11,125 nucleotides of DNA from an uncultured Alphaproteobacteria bacterium (lineage in GTDB: Bacteria > Pseudomonadota > Alphaproteobacteria > Puniceispirillales > Puniceispirillaceae): NCBI GenBank assembly GCA_913031555.1, contig CAJWDO010000034.1, forward strand, positions 1-11,125, written 5' to 3'. The translations under genes and the position numbers were made by a program. The notes under the pieces were generated by a model, which was given only the letters and a program-made list of their open reading frames with translations, did no database searches and had not been told where the DNA came from. This document shows, one piece after another, positions 7,015 to 11,125 of this stretch (position 1 is the first letter of the stretch; each line of letters begins with the position of its first letter).

Positions 7015-7275
7015 TCCAAGCTCCCCTGAATGGAAATTTCGGGTTTCTTATTCTGGAATGATACGGCCCTGCGATAGCTTTCGGCAAACCTGTTTCTGTG
7101 ATCTCATCCTCACGGGTGTCTGTTGTTCCCACAGGCGCACCCTCTCTATCCGGCAAAATCTCGCGGAATCGTGAAAAGTCTTTTGCAGAGTCCCAACTGG
7201 ACGCGTCGATTTGCCTGCGACATTCTGTCATTGACCAGTTCGCCACCAGCTTCCGCTGACTAAAGGAAGGTTATT
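7015..7275. other. Divergent intergenic region, 261 bases
   Basis: This gap separates the - strand small charged gene from the + strand small membrane gene and so should hold divergent promoters. TTGACC at 7231-7236 resembles a -35 box facing right, but no good -10 follows at the usual spacing. A GTG-initiated - strand frame (7004-7246) crosses it and overlaps the start of the 77-residue gene; I do not consider it supported. No repeat or RNA gene is apparent. Confidence 0.4.
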
Positions 7276-7515
7276 ATGGATGACAAAATCTTTGCTTCGG
7301 CCCGCATGACCGCTACCCTTGATGACGATCAGGTGGCCTATGAGGCTATTCCGGCAGTCAATATATTCGACCGGGATCTTGATCTTTCACGGCCGACCAA
7401 CGCCATTGTGCAGGGTGCGTCGCGCCCGCGAAGCCGCGTCAATCGATGGTGGATTACGACACCGCTGCTTGCGGCAGCCGGTTTTCTGCTGTTGGCCTGT
7501 CAGGGTGGCTACTAG
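7276..7515 (+). CDS. Small tail-anchored or lipobox-bearing membrane protein, unknown function
   Basis: A 79-residue protein of no recognised family. Residues 1-48 are polar with several acidic residues. They are followed by a basic patch (RPRSRVNR, 50-57), two tryptophans, and one hydrophobic segment of about 16 residues (60-75) that ends in LLLACQGGY. Positive charges before the hydrophobic stretch predict the N-terminus in the cytoplasm and the last five residues outside. LLAC resembles a lipoprotein lipobox but sits almost at the C-terminus. The ATG at 7276 has AGGAAGG at 7264-7270 with correct spacing, which makes translation likely. It stands alone between divergent and downstream genes. 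Confidence 0.6.
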   Translation: MDDKIFASARMTATLDDDQVAYEAIPAVNIFDRDLDLSRPTNAIVQGASRPRSRVNRWWITTPLLAAAGFLLLACQGGY

Positions 7516-7586
7516 CCGGCCGGGGCATTGTCGGTGCAACAGACGGTAATTCAGCCCGAAACGATTACTGGAAATCGTCCTGCTAG

Positions 7587-7799
7587 TTGGTCTATGCTGA
7601 CGCAGAAGACAAGTTTCGCGGTATTGTGAACTTAATTTTTTGGGCGGTAGCAGCGGCATTCGCCGCCTTTCGTGTCGGTACCTCGGACGTCTTCATGCTT
7701 GGCGCTATCGAGGGGTTGATGGTGCTCATCGCCGCCTTTGTGGCGCATAAGACGCTCGACCTGATTTTTCCGCAAAAGCGCCCTCCCGTCGATCAATGA
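7587..7799 (+). CDS. Possible small two-helix membrane protein
   Basis: A 70-residue frame that begins at TTG directly after an in-frame TAG. It encodes two hydrophobic segments, about residues 13-30 (IVNLIFWAVAAAFAAFRV) and 36-54 (FMLGAIEGLMVLIAAFVAH), and ends in a basic, proline-containing tail (FPQKRPPVDQ). The amino acid pattern looks like a genuine inner-membrane protein. Neither the TTG nor a GTG at 7626 has a good ribosome binding site, so the true start is unclear. It could be a remnant of a larger gene. It precedes the PLP-enzyme gene by 41 bases. Confidence 0.45.
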   Translation: MVYADAEDKFRGIVNLIFWAVAAAFAAFRVGTSDVFMLGAIEGLMVLIAAFVAHKTLDLIFPQKRPPVDQ

Positions 7800-7840
7800 T
7801 CATGTGCTGATGGTGCGTGGCCAGGAAGGCAGCGACAGCC

Positions 7841-8962
7841 ATGCCGGAGATTGATTCCCTGAAGATGGTTGATTCCCCGAAGACTGTTGATTCCCTGAAG
7901 ACAGAGGTCATTGAACGGTTTGGCACGCCCTGTGCGGTTGTCGATCTGGATGTTGTCGATCGCAATATCGCACATGTCCAGGCGTTGTGTGACAGGGCTG
8001 GTCGGGCAAACAGGCCACATATCAAGACACATAAATCACCTGTTCTGGCGCGCCGCCAGCTTGATGCCGGCGCTATCGGCATTACCTGCCAGAAGCTTGG
8101 CGAGGCCGAGGTCATGGCGAATGCCGGTATCGAGGACATTCTGATTGCCACCAATATCATCGGCGCAGCGCGGTCGGGCAGGCTGGCGGCTATGCAACGG
8201 CGCCTGCCATTGAAAATCTGTGCCGACAATCCGGTATCGCTTGCCGCCTATGCCGAGGCCGGGCGGGCGGCTGAACGACCTGTCCGTGTCCTGATCGAAT
8301 GCGACACCGGGCAGAAGCGCGCCGGCGTCGAGACACCCGGCGAGGCGGTGGTACTGGCAAAGATCGTGCGGGACGATCCGGCGCTGGAGTTCGGCGGCTT
8401 GCTGTTCTATCCGCCGCTTGACGGGTGGAAGGCAACGCAGCGTTTTCTTGAGGAAGCGCGGGCCGGCCTTGCCGATCTTGGTCTGGCGCCGGACATCATC
8501 TCGACGGGGGGAACGCCGAACCTCGTCAATATGGACTATCTTGACGGTGCCACCGAACATCGTGCCGGCACCTGTATTTTCAATGACAGGATGATGATGG
8601 CCGCAGGCTTTGCCGATGTTGGGACATGTGCGCTGACGATATTCACCAGTGTGGTCAGCCGGGCCGGTGCCACACGCGGCATCCTTGATGCCGGGTCAAA
8701 GACATTCACCTCCGATACCGGCGGGCTGAACGGTTTCGGCCTGATCCTCGAACATCCGAAGGCCCGCATTCACAAGATGGCCGAGGAACACGGGTTTCTC
8801 GATTTGTCGGATTGCGAGGACAGGCCCGAAATCGGCGATATCCTGCGCATCATCCCGAACCATGTCTGCGTTGCGGTCAATATGGTCGACCAGCTTGTCG
8901 CGGTACGTGGCGGCAATATTGTCGATGTCCTGCCGGTGGCGGCCCGTGGGCGACTTGTCTGA
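7841..8962 (+). CDS. Fold-type III PLP enzyme, D-threonine aldolase / D-serine dehydratase family
   Basis: A 373-residue cytoplasmic enzyme with an alanine-racemase-like PLP barrel. The PLP-lysine motif is PHIKTHKSP, Lys62 being the likely Schiff-base residue. It is followed by the family segment GITCQKLGEAEVMANAG and by a C-terminal metal site in PNHVC (His341, Cys343). A His-x-Cys zinc pair is typical of eukaryotic-type D-serine dehydratases, while many D-threonine aldolases have His-x-Asp, so deamination of a D-hydroxyamino acid is a little more likely than aldol cleavage. The ATG at 7841 follows AGGAAGG (7823-7829); an in-frame GTG at 7817 lacks such a site. The N-terminus carries a triple repeat before the usual family start near residue 29. 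The next gene is kdgK, 26 bases downstream, probably in the same operon. Confidence 0.87.
   Translation: MPEIDSLKMVDSPKTVDSLKTEVIERFGTPCAVVDLDVVDRNIAHVQALCDRAGRANRPHIKTHKSPVLARRQLDAGAIGITCQKLGEAEVMANAGIEDILIATNIIGAARSGRLAAMQRRLPLKICADNPVSLAAYAEAGRAAERPVRVLIECDTGQKRAGVETPGEAVVLAKIVRDDPALEFGGLLFYPPLDGWKATQRFLEEARAGLADLGLAPDIISTGGTPNLVNMDYLDGATEHRAGTCIFNDRMMMAAGFADVGTCALTIFTSVVSRAGATRGILDAGSKTFTSDTGGLNGFGLILEHPKARIHKMAEEHGFLDLSDCEDRPEIGDILRIIPNHVCVAVNMVDQLVAVRGGNIVDVLPVAARGRLV
7853..7906 (+). repeat. Three tandem 18-base repeats within the PLP-enzyme gene
   Basis: Units begin at 7853, 7871 and 7889, each starting GATTCCC(T/C)GAAGA. Each encodes D-S-(L/P)-K followed by two variable residues. The copies differ at few positions in the first two thirds and diverge at the ends. 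They lie in frame, so copy number changes would leave the reading frame intact. Confidence 0.9.
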
Positions 8963-8988
8963 CGCATCGCCGGAAAGGATTGTAAGCC

Positions 8989-9891
8989 ATGTCATCCATC
9001 AGGTTGCTTGCTATCGGCGAGGTGATGGCCGAGATCAGGTCGCAGGATGACGGTTTTGCCGTCGGCTTCGCCGGCGATACCTACAACACGGCCGTCTATG
9101 CCGCGCGCCGGCTTGGTGCGTCGGGGCAGGTCGGCTATGTGACGCGCATCGGCAGGGAACCGCTGTCGATGGCCCTTCTGGACCATGCCAGCGCCGAGGG
9201 GCTGGATGTCAGTCATGTTGCTCTTGATGCGTCGCGCAATATCGGCATCTACGCCGTTGCCACCGACGCGCATGGCGAGCGCAGCTTCTCTTACTGGCGG
9301 TCTGACTCGGCGGCGCGGCAGCTGTTGGCGGCTGAGGAAACGGCTCTGGTCATGCCACAGGCCGAGATTATCTATCTGTCCGGCATCACGTTGGCGATCC
9401 TGACGCCGGCGGCGCGAACGAGGATGTTTGAGATGCTTGCCGAGACCCGTGCCGTGCGCGGAACAAAGATTGCGTTCGACTCGAATTTCCGGCCGGCGCT
9501 GTGGGAGGATCACGCCACGGCGCGTGAAACCATGGACAGGATGTGGCAACTGACCGATATCGCCCTGCCCTCGATTGATGACGAGATGGCCCTGTACGCG
9601 CTCGACAGCGAGGCGGCGGCGATCGCCAAGTTCGCCGCGCGGGACTGGAAAGGCATTGCCATCAAACGCGGCGTTCGCGGCCCCATATCACCGCTGCTGG
9701 CTCCGGGCGAGCTTCCGGATTTTCCGCTGGCCACCAGGGTTGTTGATACCACTGCCGCCGGCGACAGCTTCAATGGCGGTTATCTTGCGGCGTTTCTGGA
9801 CGGGGCGGACGAGGCCGAACGGCTGATAGCCGGGCACAGGCTGGCGGCCGAGGTTGTCGCCGCGCCGGGGGCGATCATCCCGCGTCGCTGA
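8989..9891 (+). CDS. kdgK: 2-keto-3-deoxygluconate kinase, PfkB/ribokinase family
   Basis: A 300-residue sugar kinase that would phosphorylate 2-keto-3-deoxygluconate to KDPG, the entry to the Entner-Doudoroff aldolase step. Sequence hallmarks are the N-terminal substrate segment FAGDTYNTAVYAARRLG (about 27-43), a DSNFRPALW motif (164-172), and the C-terminal PfkB signature DTTAAGDSFNGGY (253-265) with catalytic Asp259. The TTAAGDSF version is typical of KdgK rather than ribokinase or fructokinase. The length is slightly short of the 310 common in the family. GGAAAGGA lies upstream of the ATG at 8989. No KDPG aldolase is in the window. A weak hairpin begins at the stop codon. Another sugar-acid or amino-sugar substrate remains possible, given the PLP-enzyme neighbour. 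Confidence 0.88.
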   Translation: MSSIRLLAIGEVMAEIRSQDDGFAVGFAGDTYNTAVYAARRLGASGQVGYVTRIGREPLSMALLDHASAEGLDVSHVALDASRNIGIYAVATDAHGERSFSYWRSDSAARQLLAAEETALVMPQAEIIYLSGITLAILTPAARTRMFEMLAETRAVRGTKIAFDSNFRPALWEDHATARETMDRMWQLTDIALPSIDDEMALYALDSEAAAIAKFAARDWKGIAIKRGVRGPISPLLAPGELPDFPLATRVVDTTAAGDSFNGGYLAAFLDGADEAERLIAGHRLAAEVVAAPGAIIPRR

Positions 9892-9922
9892 GAGTGCGGA
9901 CCGATGTCGGCGCGGTCTCTCA
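9889..9922 (+). terminator. Weak hairpin after kdgK
   Basis: TGAGA (9889-9893) pairs with TCTCA (9918-9922), and GACCG (9899-9903) pairs with CGGTC (9913-9917), separated on the left side by a five-base bulge. It starts at the kdgK stop codon. There is no T-run after it, so it may be a weak or Rho-assisted terminator, or just a 3'-end stabiliser. Confidence 0.35.
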
Positions 9923-9943
9923 CATGAAGTCACGCCATTCTGC

Positions 9944-9972
9944 TTGAAATTGTGGCCGCTTGGGACAACAAT
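9944..9972 (+). promoter_or_regulatory. Candidate sigma-70-type promoter for the dehydrogenase gene
   Basis: TTGAAA (9944-9949) matches the -35 consensus at five of six positions. After 17 bases comes AACAAT (9967-9972), matching the -10 consensus at four of six. It sits about 200 bases before the dehydrogenase start, leaving a long leader. This is pattern matching only. Confidence 0.4.
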
Positions 9973-9982
9973 TCTTACAGCA

Positions 9983-10070
9983 CTGCAGGGCCGAATGCGC
10001 GTTCCCGTTGGTATATACGGCACCGCCACGTCCCTGCAGACGGGCAGGGGGTGTCTACTGGACCCGCCCG
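9983..10070 (+). promoter_or_regulatory. Structured leader with inverted repeats and an operator-like palindrome
   Basis: CTGCAGGG (9983-9990) and CCCTGCAG (10032-10039) are a perfect inverted repeat 41 bases apart. Between them is the palindrome GTATATAC (10011-10018), within TTGGTATATACGG, which loosely resembles GntR-type operators such as that of ExuR/UxuR. A further hairpin pairs CGGGC-GGG (10041-10045, 10047-10049) with CCC-GCCCG (10063-10070). The function is unproven. It may be a regulator site, a leader RNA fold, or both. Confidence 0.4.
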
Positions 10071-10170
10071 ACGTCGCCTGCCGACGTGTGAAATCCCTCG
10101 ACAAAGTGATGACCTTGAAATCATTCCGCGTGGTGGCGAGACGTGCCGTCGTGTGGTCAGGAGGAAACAG

Positions 10171-11058
10171 ATGAAAGCAGGGGTAATTGGATTGGGAGAT
10201 ATGGGATCGGGTCTGGCCAAGAACCTGATCGCCAACGGGTTCGAGACCAGTGGTTTCGATCTCAGTGACGCGCGCATGGCGCAGTTTGCCGAGATTGGGG
10301 GTGTTACCTGCACCGCCGTCGGCGAGGTGGGAGGCCATGCCGATATCGTCTATGTGATGGTGATGAATGGCGACCAGGCGAAGGATGTGATCCTTGGCGA
10401 GGGCGGGCTCGCCACGGCCATGGGGGATGGCGGCATCATCATGTTGACGGCCACCATCAAGCCTGCCGAGGCCCGCGCCATCGGTGACGGGCTTGCCGGT
10501 ACCGGCATCCGCATGATCGACAGCCCGGTGTCGGGTGGGTTCCCGGGTGCCCAGGGCGGCACGCTGACGATGATGGCTGCGGCGCCGGATGATCTTCTGG
10601 AAGCTGCCCGCCCGGCGATGGAGGCGGTGTCCGCCACCATTCATCATGTCGGCCGGAATGTTGGCGACGGGCAGGTCATGAAGGCGTGTCTGCAATCGAT
10701 CATAGGCTCGATCTTCAGCGCAACCTTCGAGGCGGCGGCGCTGGCGGCGAAGGCCGGCGTATCGGGTCAGGCGCTCTATAATGTTGTCTCCAGCTCGGGA
10801 GCCGGATGCGGCATCACCTCGGGGGCGCTGGAAAATATCATCGACCGCAAATTCGAAGGCACAGGTTCCGGGATCGGCACCATGCACAAGGATCTGACGA
10901 TCTCGCTTGCCATGGCCGAGGATCTTGGCGTGCCGCTGTTCACAGCTGCCACGGCGATGCAGATCTTTCATCAGGGCAAGACAAAATATCCGCATGGTGA
11001 CAATTGGATCTGTACGCGCGTCATCGAGGAAATCGTCGGTGCCGAGCTGCACCGCTAG
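10171..11058 (+). CDS. NAD(P)-dependent beta-hydroxyacid dehydrogenase, L-threonate/3-hydroxyisobutyrate dehydrogenase family
   Basis: A 295-residue cytoplasmic oxidoreductase of normal family length. The Rossmann nucleotide-binding motif GLGDMGSG is at 7-14, followed by the family substrate motif DSPVSGG (117-123). The catalytic lysine is Lys171 in GDGQVMKACLQ, and a second conserved segment, MHKDL, is at about 238-242. The lysine motif ends in Gln at 175, where classical 3-hydroxyisobutyrate dehydrogenase has Asn. Gln in this region is a feature I associate with threonate dehydrogenase (LtnD)-like members, so a sugar-acid substrate is favoured, but this is inference. The ATG at 10171 is preceded by AGGAGG (10159-10164), a near-perfect ribosome binding site. 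In-frame codons upstream lie in the leader. The next gene starts 14 bases after the stop, indicating an operon. Confidence 0.88.
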   Translation: MKAGVIGLGDMGSGLAKNLIANGFETSGFDLSDARMAQFAEIGGVTCTAVGEVGGHADIVYVMVMNGDQAKDVILGEGGLATAMGDGGIIMLTATIKPAEARAIGDGLAGTGIRMIDSPVSGGFPGAQGGTLTMMAAAPDDLLEAARPAMEAVSATIHHVGRNVGDGQVMKACLQSIIGSIFSATFEAAALAAKAGVSGQALYNVVSSSGAGCGITSGALENIIDRKFEGTGSGIGTMHKDLTISLAMAEDLGVPLFTAATAMQIFHQGKTKYPHGDNWICTRVIEEIVGAELHR

Positions 11059-11072
11059 AGGAGGACAAGGAC

Positions 11073-11125
11073 ATGAAACTTGGTGTGATCTGTGATGGTA
11101 TCAGCCGCGATCTGGCACATACCGT
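11073..11125 (+). CDS. Sugar phosphate isomerase/epimerase-like TIM-barrel protein (N-terminal fragment)
   Basis: Only the first 17 codons are in the window, reading MKLGVICDGISRDLAHT, and the frame is open to the right edge. GAGGACAAGG lies just upstream of the ATG at 11073. The opening strand (KLGVICDGIS) is like xylose-isomerase-like TIM-barrel proteins of the AP-endonuclease-2 superfamily, which are often partnered with dehydrogenases of the preceding type in sugar-acid pathways. The identification is tentative because so little is visible. Confidence 0.6.
   Translation, partial: MKLGVICDGISRDLAHT

Noticed and set aside
7726..8229. - strand open frame over the PLP-enzyme start with repeated FRES-type peptide
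   Set aside because: The peptide repeat is only the reverse reading of the 18-base tandem repeat in the sense gene.
9952..10170. In-frame upstream extension of the dehydrogenase
   Set aside because: The ATG at 10171 follows AGGAGG and starts directly with the Rossmann motif. The upstream part is arginine-rich and unlike the family.
9688..11052. Long - strand open frame (454 codons) opposite kdgK and the dehydrogenase
   Set aside because: It is antisense to genes with clear motifs and good ribosome binding sites. Its translation is rich in His, Arg and Asp without domain structure.

Overview
The window reads as a moderately GC-rich proteobacterial chromosome segment, most likely from an alphaproteobacterium and possibly a marine one. 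This is inferred from protein style and gene content, because no rRNA, tRNA or taxonomic marker gene is present. Nearly all of it is metabolic. I see no phage, transposase, CRISPR array or classical defence gene.

Region 1 (1-5133, + strand) starts inside a periplasmic substrate-binding protein of the branched-chain amino acid type (HAAT family). A strong hairpin terminator follows, then LivM-type permease and LivG-type ATPase genes that overlap each other, an enoyl-CoA hydratase/isomerase (crotonase family), and quiC, the two-domain 3-dehydroshikimate dehydratase. The last four genes are tightly packed and look like one operon. A reasonable reading is uptake and breakdown of a hydroaromatic or aromatic plant- or algae-derived acid, with QuiC delivering protocatechuate. 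The partner permease (LivH) and second ATPase (LivF) are not in the window.

Region 2 (5160-7014, - strand) converges on quiC. It carries a membrane fatty-acid-desaturase-family protein with three complete histidine boxes, a 110-residue protein that may have a small alpha/beta-barrel fold, and a 77-residue highly charged protein of unknown function. An elaborate hairpin lies between the first two.

Region 3 (7015-7800) is a sparse stretch with two small + strand membrane proteins. The first is well supported by its ribosome binding site and has a lipobox-like motif at its extreme C-terminus. The second is less certain.

Region 4 (7841-11125, + strand) is a second catabolic cluster. It holds a fold-type III PLP enzyme of the D-threonine aldolase/D-serine dehydratase family, with a triple tandem repeat at its N-terminus, followed by a 2-keto-3-deoxygluconate kinase (kdgK). 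After a structured 279-base leader with a plausible promoter come an L-threonate/3-hydroxyisobutyrate-type dehydrogenase and the first 17 codons of a TIM-barrel sugar phosphate isomerase/epimerase-like protein. The theme is D-amino acid and sugar-acid catabolism.

No clearly new system stands out. The best leads are the transporter-crotonase-QuiC operon, the PLP enzyme-kdgK pair, the lipobox-tailed small protein and the structured leader before the dehydrogenase.
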